64,000 bases of DNA from JADKAV01 sp037046735 (lineage in GTDB: Bacteria; Actinomycetota; Actinomycetes; S36-B12; UBA10799). Below the pieces are notes generated by a model that saw only the letters and a list, made by a program, of their open reading frames with translations, was not told the DNA's origin and ran no database searches. Positions 7,459 to 16,890 of this stretch are shown in pieces. Both the position numbers and the translations under genes were made by a program. The stretch covers positions 243,041-307,040 of the forward strand of contig JBAOHC010000004.1 in the NCBI GenBank assembly GCA_037046735.1, in the 5' to 3' direction. Numbering within the stretch: position 1 is the stretch's first letter; every line of letters starts with the position of its first letter.

Positions 7459-8813
7459 GCCAGATCTCCTTCGCCAGCCGTCGTCGACTGGCAGCTCTGG
7501 GAGCCCTGACGGCTGTGGGGATCGGGGTTCTGGCGATGATCCGCGGGATCACCGAGAACCCGATCGCCATCCTCGTGTCCGTGGTGGCATTGCTGGCCGC
7601 CATCGGTATGGGTTGGGTGACGCTGACGCGTAGCGGCGAGGACCGCACGCGGGCGGCCTGGCTCACGTTCGCGCTGCTGGCGGCTGCCTTCGTGGCCGCT
7701 GTCGGGGCCCATGATGAGGGCTGGATCATCATCCTCGGGGGTCTGAGTATCGCGGCCTCATTGCCCCTGGGTCGCTACGCGCTGGGCCGCGACCGCCGAT
7801 CGCTGCAGGAGATGAGCCGTCCCGGTGAGGTGGTCGCAGCGGCAACCAAGCCGGTGCTGCTGATCAACCCTCGCTCCGGTGACGGCAAAGCGCAACGCAT
7901 CGGCCTCATGGAACGGGCCGAGGCGCGCGGCGTCGAATGCCGCCGGTTCGGAGACGACGTGCCGCTGCGGGATCTGGCCGAGCAGGCGGTGCAGGAGGGG
8001 GCCGATGTCATCGGGGTGGCAGGCGGGGATGGCTCGCAGGCCGTCGTCGCCGATGTCGTGCGCCGGGCAGGCATCGCCATGGTCGTGATACCTACAGGCA
8101 CCCGCAACCACTTCGCGATGGATCTCGGGCTGGATCGCAATGATCCGGCCGCGGGCCTCGATGCCTTTGGGCCGGCCCGCGAGAAGGTCGTGGACATGGG
8201 CCAGGTGAACGGAACGGCATTCATCAACAACGTGTCCATGGGTATCTACGGGTCCGTGGTGCAACGTGCGACCTACCGGGAGCGCAAGCTGGAGACGGCG
8301 ATGGAGGAGTTGCCCACCCTCGTGGCTGATCCGCCACAACTGACGTTCATCGGTCCCGACGGCCAGCAGCACTCGACCGTTCACGTGGTTCTGGTGAGTA
8401 ACAACCCGTACTTGCTGGAAGTGCGAGGGGCCGGTGGGCGGCCCCGGCTCAACACAGGTGAGTTGGGCATCGTGACTGCCGAGCTGAGCAGCGCCGCAGG
8501 CGTGACCGAGATGTTCGCCCGCGCGGCCCTGGGCGCACTGGCCTCATCACCGGGCTTCAACGCCTGGAGCGCAACCAGTTTCGAAGTGGATTCGCAGACG
8601 AAGATCGCAGCCGGAGTAGATGGCGAGGCGCTGGAGCTCACAGCACCGGCGGTCTTTGAGATCCTGCCGGCTGCGCTGCGGATCCGGATCCCATTGACCG
8701 CCATTGGACGTTCCCCGGCAGCGTTCGTGGTGGACTTCCGCCGGGCATTCTCGGAGTTGTTCCGCCGGGCGTTCCTGCCCGTGCAGGACTGGCAGCCGTT
8801 GCCGCGCCGGTGA
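7455..8813 (+). CDS. Diacylglycerol-kinase-family lipid kinase with N-terminal membrane segments
   Basis: A 452-residue protein. Residues 10-110 form about four hydrophobic segments. The rest is a DAGK catalytic domain with NPRSGDG near 138-144, the nucleotide-binding GGDGS near 189-193, and PTGTRNHFA near 214-222, all hallmark motifs of the DgkB/YegS/sphingosine-kinase fold. It starts inside the PAP2 stop codon, so the kinase and opposing phosphatase are probably made together. YegS-type kinases usually lack the membrane region seen here. The acceptor lipid is not determined. Confidence 0.87.
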   Translation: MSQISFASRRRLAALGALTAVGIGVLAMIRGITENPIAILVSVVALLAAIGMGWVTLTRSGEDRTRAAWLTFALLAAAFVAAVGAHDEGWIIILGGLSIAASLPLGRYALGRDRRSLQEMSRPGEVVAAATKPVLLINPRSGDGKAQRIGLMERAEARGVECRRFGDDVPLRDLAEQAVQEGADVIGVAGGDGSQAVVADVVRRAGIAMVVIPTGTRNHFAMDLGLDRNDPAAGLDAFGPAREKVVDMGQVNGTAFINNVSMGIYGSVVQRATYRERKLETAMEELPTLVADPPQLTFIGPDGQQHSTVHVVLVSNNPYLLEVRGAGGRPRLNTGELGIVTAELSSAAGVTEMFARAALGALASSPGFNAWSATSFEVDSQTKIAAGVDGEALELTAPAVFEILPAALRIRIPLTAIGRSPAAFVVDFRRAFSELFRRAFLPVQDWQPLPRR

Positions 8814-8892
8814 CTCGTTCGCCAAGCGTTGCAACGTCGGCGACCCGGCTGGACGCCGAAGCCCAGGCCTCCTCCCTGTACCCTCGGCAGGT

Positions 8893-9462
8893 GTGACCGA
8901 GCAACATCTCAGTTCCCCCCGGCATGTCCTCCGGGCGGGCCTGCCGCTGGCCCTTGCAGCCGTCGGGGCCGTCTTCGGCATCCTGGCTCTGTACATGTGG
9001 ATTCCCGAGCCGAGCAGCGACGACCCGCCGTGGCTCGTCTTCGCCGCCATCGTCGTGGTGACGATCGTCTACTGCATCGCCGGGGTGTGGGCGCTCTTCC
9101 GCATCCAGAAGGCGCGTCACCCGGCGGCCACCGGCATCACGATGCTCGCCGTGATGGTGACCGCGATCATCGCGATCTTCGCCTTGGCCTATCTGTCGTT
9201 GAGCATCGACAATCCGGCCAACTTCAACGTGCCGCTGGACAAGATCAGCGCTCTCTACTTCACGATGACCATCTTGACGACGGTGGGCTTCGGCGACATC
9301 CATGCCCAGACCCATCCGGCCATGATCGCCGTGATGGTGCAGATGGTGCTCAGCCTCACCCTGGTCACGACCCTGGCGAAGGTGCTGATGGAGACCTCCC
9401 GGCGGGTGACACGAAAGCGGATGGCCACGGCAGCCGAACATCTGCCGGCTCAGGCGGACTGA
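8893..9462 (+). CDS. Two-pore-helix-type potassium channel subunit
   Basis: A 189-residue membrane protein with hydrophobic segments at about 14-34, 47-70 and 82-105, a pore helix with filter TVGFGD near 131-136, and a last segment at 142-163. TVGFGD is the canonical K+ selectivity filter (Ion_trans_2 type). I place the start at GTG 8893, since it follows the lipid kinase and precedes the first hydrophobic segment, but no clear ribosome site is visible. There is no cytoplasmic RCK domain, unlike the second channel at 49750. Its 3' end overlaps the convergent hydrolase gene by 13 bases. Confidence 0.8.
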   Translation: MTEQHLSSPRHVLRAGLPLALAAVGAVFGILALYMWIPEPSSDDPPWLVFAAIVVVTIVYCIAGVWALFRIQKARHPAATGITMLAVMVTAIIAIFALAYLSLSIDNPANFNVPLDKISALYFTMTILTTVGFGDIHAQTHPAMIAVMVQMVLSLTLVTTLAKVLMETSRRVTRKRMATAAEHLPAQAD

Positions 9463-10202
9463 TCGCCGATCTCGCCACGGCGCAACGCGTCGGCGACCTC
9501 CTCGACCTTGGCCCAGATGATGGAGCGCACCTCGGGGCTACTCATCTCGCCGAGGTGGGTGATCCGGCCCTCGATGTGCCCGTCCACCTCGTACTCCGGA
9601 CAGACGGCAAGGTGGCGGCGGTACTCCGACTCAGTGGCGATCAGGTAGTTCTCCACGCCGGGGACGTCGATGTGCGCCACGGTGTACGGGGTCATGAAGA
9701 GTTCGTGCGTGCTGTAGATGTTCGTCACCCGCTGTGCGATGACGGGCAGGTCCGCGTGCAACTGCTCCAGGAACGGCGAGCCGGCGGCCATGTCGGCCAG
9801 GGCCGGGGTGATGTCCAGGGGTAGCCAGCGCAGGGACCGGCTCACCTTGCGGGCGCTGACGGAACCGCCGTAGGGCGCGCCCACGCTCACCACGTGCAGC
9901 ACCTGATTGGGATGATCCACCGCGTATCGCAGGCATGCGATGGCACCTTGTGAATGTCCCACCAGAACCACCGGGTCGTCGGGGTCACGCCCCTGCTTCT
10001 CCAGGCCGCGCACGATGTCCCTGGCGATGTGCTCCTGCGACGCCTCCATGGGCAACGCCACGCCGAAATTGGCAAGCGTGATCAGAAACGCGTTCGGATG
10101 GCGTTGCAGGACGCGTCTCATCATCAAGGTGGCGGCGACACCGCGTATGGCGGTTCCGGCCACGATCGGCACGGCTACGGGCACAATTCCTCCACTGCCC
10201 AC
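9450..10202 (-). CDS. Alpha/beta-hydrolase (lipase/esterase-like)
   Basis: A 250-residue protein with a nucleophile elbow GHSQG (serine at about 84) after the strand DPVVLV, and SVGAPYGGS shortly downstream, as in lipases and PGAP1-like hydrolases. The N-terminus is hydrophobic (IVPVAVPIVAGTAI) and could be a membrane anchor or signal. The first start is GTG at 10202; a GTG six codons later has GGAGG four bases upstream and may be the real one. It is last in a probable leftward operon after beta-galactosidase and the shikimate-kinase-like gene, with an 8-base gap. Substrate unknown. Confidence 0.65.
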   Translation of the reverse strand: MGSGGIVPVAVPIVAGTAIRGVAATLMMRRVLQRHPNAFLITLANFGVALPMEASQEHIARDIVRGLEKQGRDPDDPVVLVGHSQGAIACLRYAVDHPNQVLHVVSVGAPYGGSVSARKVSRSLRWLPLDITPALADMAAGSPFLEQLHADLPVIAQRVTNIYSTHELFMTPYTVAHIDVPGVENYLIATESEYRRHLAVCPEYEVDGHIEGRITHLGEMSSPEVRSIIWAKVEEVADALRRGEIGDQSA

Positions 10203-10210
10203 GCTACCGG

Positions 10211-10741
10211 CTAGGCGCGCGCTTGCGGGTATCTGGCCGCGATCTCGGCGGCGATGTCGCCCCGGTCGCGTCCCTCCACGTCGATGGTCCAGTCCGCCGT
10301 GCGTTCATAGAAGGGCAACCGGGCCCGCATCAGATCGGCGGCACCCTGGCGGGCATCGAGGGTCGGCCGGGTCGGGTCGTCGCGGACTTTGGCGGCCAGC
10401 CGGTCGATGTTCCCGGTCAGGAAGATCACTTCGCCGTGGGACTTGAGCAGATCAACTTTGCGAGTGCTGAAGACCTCCGCGCCCTCCTCCAGATCCACGA
10501 CGATGCCGCCACCCGCGTCGATGATCAGGCCGTCGAGGTGGGCCAGTTTGGTCAGGACCTGGTACTCAGCATCCCGGAACGCGTCCCATCCGTGCGCTGC
10601 GACGAAGTCGGCGATCGCCGCGCCCGCCTCGTACTCCACCAGCAGATCCGTGGACATGACCGGCCGTTTGATCTGGAAGGACAATCGGCGAGCGATGTTG
10701 GTCTTGCCCACGCCGCGCATCCCGATCAGCACGATGTTCAT
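10211..10741 (-). CDS. Shikimate kinase-like P-loop kinase
   Basis: A 176-residue protein with Walker A motif GMRGVGKT at residues 7-14, a shikimate-type acidic residue at D32, FR-x2-E at 55-59, the GGG loop at 77-79 (DAGGG), and lid and adenine residues around R125 and R141-x3-Y145. These match the AroK/AroL family, which phosphorylates shikimate at C3 in aromatic amino-acid synthesis. No other aro genes are nearby; it lies between beta-galactosidase (18-base gap) and a lipase-like gene. A diverged paralog or another small-molecule kinase is possible, so I leave the symbol blank. Confidence 0.75.
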   Translation of the reverse strand: MNIVLIGMRGVGKTNIARRLSFQIKRPVMSTDLLVEYEAGAAIADFVAAHGWDAFRDAEYQVLTKLAHLDGLIIDAGGGIVVDLEEGAEVFSTRKVDLLKSHGEVIFLTGNIDRLAAKVRDDPTRPTLDARQGAADLMRARLPFYERTADWTIDVEGRDRGDIAAEIAARYPQARA

Positions 10742-10759
10742 GGGCTCAGCCTGCCAGGA

Positions 10760-13744
10760 TCACCGCACGCTCAGCCGCACGGACACCTCGTGCGGCTGCC
10801 CGGCGGGCATCCGATAGGCAGGCAGCAGCGCGGCGAGCCCGGGAATGTCGCCACCCACCCCTCGCTGCTGCCGGTCGATGTTCAGCGTGACCCGCTCGGT
10901 GAAGGTGAGCTCATGGATGTGCTCCGCCGCGTCGAGCACTTCCTGCGTGTATGGCCAGGCGGTGAAGCCCAGGAGGTCCCCGGTCACGTCCTCCGCGCGC
11001 AGCGTGCCGAAGCTGCCCGACGCCTCGAGCCACCTCACCCGGGTGTGATTGCCGTTCTCCTGCGGCCGCATGTAGTGGTGGTGAAGCTCGGCAATGGGTA
11101 GGTCATGGACCTGCGTCAGCGCGCCATGGTTGCGGTCGATGTAGTTCTCGTGTGGGCCCTTGCCGTACCAGCGCACCCGCTGCACGTCGGGCAGTTCACA
11201 GGTGAAACCGAGTCGCAGCATGTCTTTGCGTGGCGTGAGGCTGTGCGAGGCGACGACGCTGCCGTCGCCGTGGATGTCGTAGGTGAGCAGACCACCGGTG
11301 AACACCCGGCTGCTCAGCAGGAACACGAGTCGCACCGAGTCGCCGCGCCTGCCGGAGGTCCACCGTCGCACCGTCACCTTCGGGTCTCGCCAGGCGGTGG
11401 CCACCAGCACCTTCTGCAAACGAGGGTCGAAGTTGCCGTAGCCGCGGTCGTTGTCGGTCAACGCCCGCCAGTAGTTGCGCCGAATCGGTCCGGCCAGCAC
11501 CTCGCGATCGTTGTGCAGCCACGAGCGGACGGTCCCATCGACGGGGTTGATCGACAACTGGGTCGGCCCCGCCACGATGGCGATGTCGTCGCTGCCGGCC
11601 TGCATCCAGACCTCACCGCGTAGTGGTGGACTGGGTGTCGGAAGCGCACGCGACACCTCGAACTCGTCGAAGGCCACGACTGTGCCTGACACGTCGCGGA
11701 AACTGAACCGCACCACGACGTCACCGGTAGCCGGTATCGCCGCTGGCACGACGAACTCGACACTGCCCCAGGGCGCCACCGCGACCGGTGCCAGGACCTC
11801 GTGATGTTCACACTCGCCGTCGATGAACACATCCAGTTCGGGGGTGAACTTGTCAGCGTCGGTGAAGCTGTGGCGATTCGTGAGCCGGTAGGTGCCCGAC
11901 CCCGTGTCCACCGCTTCGACCACCAGGTTCCGGTAGGCCCAGAACACCTCCCGGGCCGACGGGTGTTCGTGCCGGTCGCCGGTGAGGATGCCATTAGCGC
12001 AGAAGTACCGATGGCTCGGTTTGTCGCCGAAGTCGCCGCCGTAGAACAGCTTTCCGTCGTGCCGGATCGCCTGGTCGATGTAGTCCCAGATGAATCCGCC
12101 GGCCATGTTGTCGTACCGGTAGAAGACGTCGAGGTACTCGGCCAGATTCCCCAGGCTGTTCTCCATGGCGTGGGCGTACTCGCACAGCATCACCGGCCGT
12201 CCGGCAAGGAGCTCCGGGGTAACGGGTTTGTCATCGGTGAGGAACTGGTTGGTCAGCTTGGAGGTGAGCGCCGGTTTCAGCCCCTCCCGGCGGCCCAGCG
12301 CCGCCATCTGCTGCGCCGTGGCGTACATCCGGGAGATCACGTCGCTGACGCCGCGCTGGTGATCTCCCTCGTAGTGGAAGGGCCGAGAGTCATCGAGGTC
12401 CAGGGCGGCGTGCCGCATGGCCGTGAAGTTGCCGCCGCCGGGCCCGCCGAGCCCAGCCTCGTTACCCAGCGACCACATGATGATGCTCGGATGGTTGCGG
12501 TCAGCCAGCACCATCCGGCGCATCCGGTCCACCACCGCTGCCGTCCACTGGGGGTCGTCGCCAGGGATGTTCTTGCGGCGCACCCCGTGCGTCTCGAGGT
12601 CGCACTCGTCGATCACGTACAGGCCGAGCTCGTCACAGAGGTCGTAGAAGATCTGCGGGTTCGGGTAGTGCGAGCAGCGGATGGCGTTGATGTTCAGGGA
12701 CTTGGCCTTGACCAGGTCTTCCCGGTAGCGGTACTGCGGCACCACCCAGGCGGTATCGGGGTCGTAGTCGTGACGATTGACCCCTTTGAGCATGACTCGC
12801 ACACCGTTGACGAGCAGTTGCTCGTTGCGGATCTCCACGCTGCGGATCCCGGCGCGGGCCGTCTTCACATGGCCGGGAATCCGCGCGGCCACCTCGTACA
12901 GGTGAGGGGTTTCCGCGGTCCAGGTCGCAGCGTCGGGCACGTCGATGCGGTGGCTGAAGGGGGCGGTCAGCTCGGCCAGCGGTTCCCACTCGCCGCCCGG
13001 ACGCTTGAGCAGTACCTCCACACTGTCCACGTCGCGCACGTCGACGTCGACCTGCAGCCAGCCGTCGGTGTAGGGGGCGGGCAGACCAGGCGTCACCACG
13101 AGGTCGAGGATCGCCGACTGCGGCTCGCTGTGCAGGTACACCGGCCGGAAGATCCCCGCCAGCGACCACATGTCCTGATTCTCCAAGTAGGTGCCGTCAG
13201 TGAAGCGGTAGACCACGGCGGTGATGGTGTTCTGCCCGGCGTGGACCACGGCGGAAATGTCGAACTCAGCGGGGAGGAAAGAGCCCTGGGTGTAGCCCAC
13301 GAACTGCTCGTTGACGAACAGCGCCAGGCCCGCCTTGACCCCCTCGAACATGATGAGGGTGCGCCGGTCCAGCCAAGTCTGCGGCACTTCGACGGTGCGT
13401 GTCAGGACGCCGATCTCGTTGCGCGCCTCGTCGATCGCAGGAATGTCGGTCTTGCCGATGCCGGGTGGATAGGTGTTGGCCAGGTAGTAGGGCGTCCCGT
13501 AACCCTGCAACTGCCAAAGCCCGGGAACGGTCAGTTCGGCCTGGCTGGCGCCGCGCTCGCCGAGGGGTACCGGGTCCAGGCCGGCGATGCCCACGTGATG
13601 GTCGAATCGCCAGGTGCCTGCCAGATCGATCCGCCAGTCTGCCGAAGCCTGTAGCGAGTCGGCCCCGCACACCACGGCCCGGCCCGGCAGGCGGTTGATG
13701 TCGAAGACTGCGGGGTCGGTATAGGCGTGGTCGCTGAAGTCCAC
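10760..13744 (-). CDS. lacZ: Beta-galactosidase, glycoside hydrolase family 2
   Basis: A 994-residue enzyme close in length to E. coli LacZ (1024). Domains in order: N-terminal sugar-binding jelly roll (about 35-210), Ig-like domain, TIM barrel (about 305-590), second Ig-like domain, and a C-terminal beta-galactosidase small-chain domain (about 720-990). The catalytic acid/base is E429 in SLGNEAG and the nucleophile is E522 in MLCEYAHAMENS; GVNRHDYDPD near 321-330 supplies metal and substrate contacts. No signal peptide is visible, so it acts in the cytoplasm on lactose-like galactosides. The start is GTG with AGGAGG five bases upstream. No lac permease or regulator adjoins it. Confidence 0.93.
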   Translation of the reverse strand: MDFSDHAYTDPAVFDINRLPGRAVVCGADSLQASADWRIDLAGTWRFDHHVGIAGLDPVPLGERGASQAELTVPGLWQLQGYGTPYYLANTYPPGIGKTDIPAIDEARNEIGVLTRTVEVPQTWLDRRTLIMFEGVKAGLALFVNEQFVGYTQGSFLPAEFDISAVVHAGQNTITAVVYRFTDGTYLENQDMWSLAGIFRPVYLHSEPQSAILDLVVTPGLPAPYTDGWLQVDVDVRDVDSVEVLLKRPGGEWEPLAELTAPFSHRIDVPDAATWTAETPHLYEVAARIPGHVKTARAGIRSVEIRNEQLLVNGVRVMLKGVNRHDYDPDTAWVVPQYRYREDLVKAKSLNINAIRCSHYPNPQIFYDLCDELGLYVIDECDLETHGVRRKNIPGDDPQWTAAVVDRMRRMVLADRNHPSIIMWSLGNEAGLGGPGGGNFTAMRHAALDLDDSRPFHYEGDHQRGVSDVISRMYATAQQMAALGRREGLKPALTSKLTNQFLTDDKPVTPELLAGRPVMLCEYAHAMENSLGNLAEYLDVFYRYDNMAGGFIWDYIDQAIRHDGKLFYGGDFGDKPSHRYFCANGILTGDRHEHPSAREVFWAYRNLVVEAVDTGSGTYRLTNRHSFTDADKFTPELDVFIDGECEHHEVLAPVAVAPWGSVEFVVPAAIPATGDVVVRFSFRDVSGTVVAFDEFEVSRALPTPSPPLRGEVWMQAGSDDIAIVAGPTQLSINPVDGTVRSWLHNDREVLAGPIRRNYWRALTDNDRGYGNFDPRLQKVLVATAWRDPKVTVRRWTSGRRGDSVRLVFLLSSRVFTGGLLTYDIHGDGSVVASHSLTPRKDMLRLGFTCELPDVQRVRWYGKGPHENYIDRNHGALTQVHDLPIAELHHHYMRPQENGNHTRVRWLEASGSFGTLRAEDVTGDLLGFTAWPYTQEVLDAAEHIHELTFTERVTLNIDRQQRGVGGDIPGLAALLPAYRMPAGQPHEVSVRLSVR

Positions 13745-13804
13745 TTCTGCCTCCTGTGATCTTCCTCATGGTATGCAGGCCGCCGTTGATGGAATCTTGT
13801 CTAT

Positions 13805-15169
13805 ATGGACAGTGCGCATCGGGTAGTCATCATCGGATCGGGATTCGGCGGCCTCTTTGCCGCCAAGAAGCTCAAGCGGGCCGATTGTGAGGTCACTCTG
13901 ATCAGCCGCCGCCCGGGCCACGTGTTCCAGCCGTTGCTGTACCAAGTGGCGACCGGCATCTTGTCACAGGGGGAGATCGCTCCGGCCACGCGCGAGATCC
14001 TGCGGGGACATCACAACACCACGACCCTGCTCGGGGATGTTACGGCCATCGACCTCACCACCCGTACCGTCACGAGCCACCTGGGCACCGAGGTCACGGT
14101 GACGCCGTACGACTCGCTGATCCTGGCGGCTGGGGCGCAGACCGGCTATTTCGGCAATGATCACTTCGAACCCTTCGCCCCGGGCCTGAAGGGCATCGAC
14201 GACGCCCTCGAACTACGGGCACGCATCTTCGGCGCCTTCGAGATGGCCGAACTTCAGCAGACGCCTGAGCAGGCCAAGCCGTGGCAGCGGTTCGTTGTCG
14301 TCGGCGGGGGCCCAACCGGGGTGGAGATCGCGGGACAGATCATCGAGTTGTCCCGGCGCACCTTGAAGAAGGACTTCCGCCGCATCGATCCCCGGCAGGC
14401 CGAGGTGATCCTGCTTGAGGGTGGCGACGGGGTGCTCGCCTCATTCGGGCCGAAGCAGTCGGTGAAGGCCGGCGATCAGTTGCGCAAGATGGGTGTCGAC
14501 GTGCGGACGCAGGCGTTTGTTAAGGACGTGGACGGTCACGGCGTCACTGTTGCCTACAAGGACGGGACCGAGGAGTACATCGCCTCGAACTGCGTGATCT
14601 GGGGAGCGGGGGTCGAGGCCTCGCCGCTGGGGCGGCAGGTCGCGGAGCAGTCGGGCGCCGGCGTGGATCGCAGTGGTCGGGTCGAGGTGCTGGAGGACCT
14701 CACGCTACCTGGGCACCCCGAGGTGTTTGTCGTCGGCGACATGATCGCGCTGGACGAGTTGCCGGGCGTAGCCCAGGTGGCGATCCAGGGCGGCAAGTAC
14801 GCGGCCAAGACCATTCGCGGGCGGCTGGAGGACAAACCCCATCCGGGACCTTTCCAGTACTTCGACAAGGGCAGCATGGCCACGATCTCCCGCTTCCGGG
14901 CGGTCGCCAACGTGGGTCGCCTCGAGCTGCGAGGATTCTTGGCCTGGCTGGCGTGGCTGTTCATCCACATCCTGTACCTCGTGGGCTTTCAGCAGAAGAT
15001 CAGCACACTCGGGCACTGGGCCGTCGCCTTCCTGGGCCGTGCCCGCGCGGAGCGGACGTTCACGGTGGAGCAGTCCCGCGGGGCGTTGACCAACAGCCGT
15101 GGGCCGCGCGACCGGACGAAGGCGGCCGGAGGTACGCGCTCGGAGTTGCGCCAGGAGGATGTCGCCTAG
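13805..15169 (+). CDS. ndh: Type II NADH dehydrogenase (NDH-2)
   Basis: A 454-residue flavoprotein. FAD motif GSGFGG is at 11-16, NADH motif GGGPTGVE at 167-174, and FVVGDMIAL near 309-317 is the second FAD contact. The C-terminal third contains a hydrophobic stretch (FLAWLAWLFIHILYLVGF) that in NDH-2 enzymes attaches the protein to the membrane. It oxidizes NADH and reduces quinone without pumping protons, feeding the quinol pool that could supply NarGHI. No ribosome site is obvious before the ATG; translation may be leaderless. It diverges from lacZ across 60 bases. Confidence 0.9.
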   Translation: MDSAHRVVIIGSGFGGLFAAKKLKRADCEVTLISRRPGHVFQPLLYQVATGILSQGEIAPATREILRGHHNTTTLLGDVTAIDLTTRTVTSHLGTEVTVTPYDSLILAAGAQTGYFGNDHFEPFAPGLKGIDDALELRARIFGAFEMAELQQTPEQAKPWQRFVVVGGGPTGVEIAGQIIELSRRTLKKDFRRIDPRQAEVILLEGGDGVLASFGPKQSVKAGDQLRKMGVDVRTQAFVKDVDGHGVTVAYKDGTEEYIASNCVIWGAGVEASPLGRQVAEQSGAGVDRSGRVEVLEDLTLPGHPEVFVVGDMIALDELPGVAQVAIQGGKYAAKTIRGRLEDKPHPGPFQYFDKGSMATISRFRAVANVGRLELRGFLAWLAWLFIHILYLVGFQQKISTLGHWAVAFLGRARAERTFTVEQSRGALTNSRGPRDRTKAAGGTRSELRQEDVA

Positions 15170-15173
15170 CCGA

Positions 15174-15605
15174 TCAGCGCACGGTCTCGATACCGCGCCG
15201 GGCAAGCTCGTCGGCGCGTTCATTCTCGGGGTGACCGTTGTGGCCCTTAACCCATTCCCAGCGCACGTCGTGGCTCTGGACGGCGGCCTCCAGACGCTGC
15301 CATAGGTCGACGTTCTTCACCGGTTGTTTTGAGGACGTCTTCCAGCCTCGGGACTTCCAGCCCGGGACCCACTCAGTGATCCCTTTGAGGACGTAGGTGG
15401 AGTCGGTGGTGACGACGACCTCCGTGTGACGGGTGAGTGCTTCGAGTGCGGAGATGGCGGCCATCAGTTCCATGCGGTTATTGGTCGTTTGTGGCTCGCC
15501 CCCGAAGAGTTCCTTCTCGTGGTCGCCGTAGCGAAGCACAACCCCCCACCCGCCGGGACCCGGGTTACCTGAGCAGGCCCCATCGGTGAAGGCGTGCACC
15601 GTCAC
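15174..15605 (-). CDS. rnhA: Ribonuclease HI
   Basis: A 143-residue enzyme with the complete DEDD active site: D8 in TDGACSGNPG, E46 in NRMELMAA, D68 in TTDSTYV, and D132 in ERADELAR, plus the mobile-loop histidine H125 in GHNGHPENE. It degrades RNA in RNA-DNA hybrids. Its GTG start overlaps the ornithine aminotransferase stop (GTGA, 15602-15605), so translation should be coupled. A second in-frame GTG lies two codons later. Pairing with an amino-acid catabolic gene looks incidental. It ends 4 bases from the convergent ndh stop. Confidence 0.93.
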   Translation of the reverse strand: MTVHAFTDGACSGNPGPGGWGVVLRYGDHEKELFGGEPQTTNNRMELMAAISALEALTRHTEVVVTTDSTYVLKGITEWVPGWKSRGWKTSSKQPVKNVDLWQRLEAAVQSHDVRWEWVKGHNGHPENERADELARRGIETVR

Positions 15606-16801
15606 GCGAGCACCTTGAGAATCACGTCGATCCCGTGGTCGAGATCCTCCTGAGAGATGGTCAGCGGCGGGGCGAGCCGCAGGGTGGTCGCATGGGTGTC
15701 CTTGACGATGACGCCCTCGTTCATGGCGATCTCGCAGCGCGGCCGGACGGGCGCAAACTCTTCGTGCACCTGCACACCTGCCCACAGCCCGCGGCCCCGC
15801 ACCTGCGCCACCGTCGAAGGCGCCTCCTCGCGTAGCCGTCGCAGCATGTGCTCGCCCAACTGCGCGCTGCGCTGCTGGTATTCGCCAGTAGCCAGCAGCG
15901 CGATGACCTCGCGTGCAACGGCCAGCGCCAGTGGGTTGCCGCCGAACGTCGACCCGTGCTCACCTGGTCGCAGCACGCCCAGAACGTCATCGCGAGAAAC
16001 GACAGCTGAGATGGGGATGATGCCCCCACCGAGGGCCTTGCCCAGCAGGACGACGTCGGGGCGGACCTGCTCGTGGTCCACGGCCAGAGTGGTGCCGGCC
16101 CGTCCCAGGCCAGACTGGATCTCGTCGGCGATGAACAGCACGTTGGCCGCTCGGCAGGCTTCGGCCACACCCGGAAGGTAACCCTCTGGTGGCACGATGA
16201 TGCCGGCCTCGCCCTGGATCGGCTCCACCAGGAATGCGACGACATGGGGGTCCTGCAGTTGCTCGCGCAGCGCATCAAGGTCCCCGAAATCCACTGCCCG
16301 GAAGCCAGGCGTGTACGGACCGAAGTCGTCGCGGGCCACCGGGTCGTCGGAGAACGAGATGATCGTGGTTGTGCGGCCGTGGAAGTTCTGGCGCGCCACC
16401 AGCACGACGGCCTGGTCGGCCGGCACCCCCTTCACGCGGTAGCCCCACGCGCGGGCGGTCTTGATCGCGGACTCGACCGCTTCGGCGCCGGTATTCATCG
16501 GCAGGGCCCGCTCCATGCCCAGGAGTTCGGTGAGCTCGGCGCAGAAGGGGCCGAGCTCGTCGGAGTGTATGGCGCGTGAGGTGAGGGTCAGCACATCGAG
16601 CTGTCGATGCGCGGCGGCGACCAGGCGGGGGTGGCGATGGCCGAAGTTCAGCGCCGAGTAGGCACTGAGGAAGTCCAGATACTGCTTGCCCTCCACATCG
16701 GTGACCCACGCCCCCTCGGCGGAATGGATGACGACCGGCAGGGGGTGGTAGTTACGCGCACCAGTGCGTTCTTCCAGGTCGATGTACGAGCCGGTGTCCA
16801 T
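15602..16801 (-). CDS. rocD: Ornithine aminotransferase
   Basis: A 399-residue class-III PLP aminotransferase. The PLP lysine is K255 in LLGKALGGG, the cofactor-phosphate motif NTGAEAVESAIK is at 103-114, and the D/Q pair lies in IADEIQSGLGR (224-234). The N-terminal GARNYHPLPVVI is characteristic of ornithine-oxo-acid transaminases, which convert ornithine to glutamate semialdehyde. I chose the ATG at 16801 over upstream in-frame codons because the conserved N-terminus starts there. It is the first gene of a two-gene operon with rnhA. Dimethylargininase, which yields citrulline, lies 4 kb away, a loose arginine/ornithine link. Confidence 0.9.
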   Translation of the reverse strand: MDTGSYIDLEERTGARNYHPLPVVIHSAEGAWVTDVEGKQYLDFLSAYSALNFGHRHPRLVAAAHRQLDVLTLTSRAIHSDELGPFCAELTELLGMERALPMNTGAEAVESAIKTARAWGYRVKGVPADQAVVLVARQNFHGRTTTIISFSDDPVARDDFGPYTPGFRAVDFGDLDALREQLQDPHVVAFLVEPIQGEAGIIVPPEGYLPGVAEACRAANVLFIADEIQSGLGRAGTTLAVDHEQVRPDVVLLGKALGGGIIPISAVVSRDDVLGVLRPGEHGSTFGGNPLALAVAREVIALLATGEYQQRSAQLGEHMLRRLREEAPSTVAQVRGRGLWAGVQVHEEFAPVRPRCEIAMNEGVIVKDTHATTLRLAPPLTISQEDLDHGIDVILKVLA

Positions 16802-16890
16802 ACGCTCACGGTACTCCGGTAGGGCGCCTCTAAGGGTGGGAGTCACTCGACATGCTGACACGGACACTCCGGACTGGCTAACCCTCGGTG

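Noticed and set aside
11801..13654. A 617-residue frame opposite lacZ
   Set aside because: Shadow frame of beta-galactosidase with no recognizable domain.
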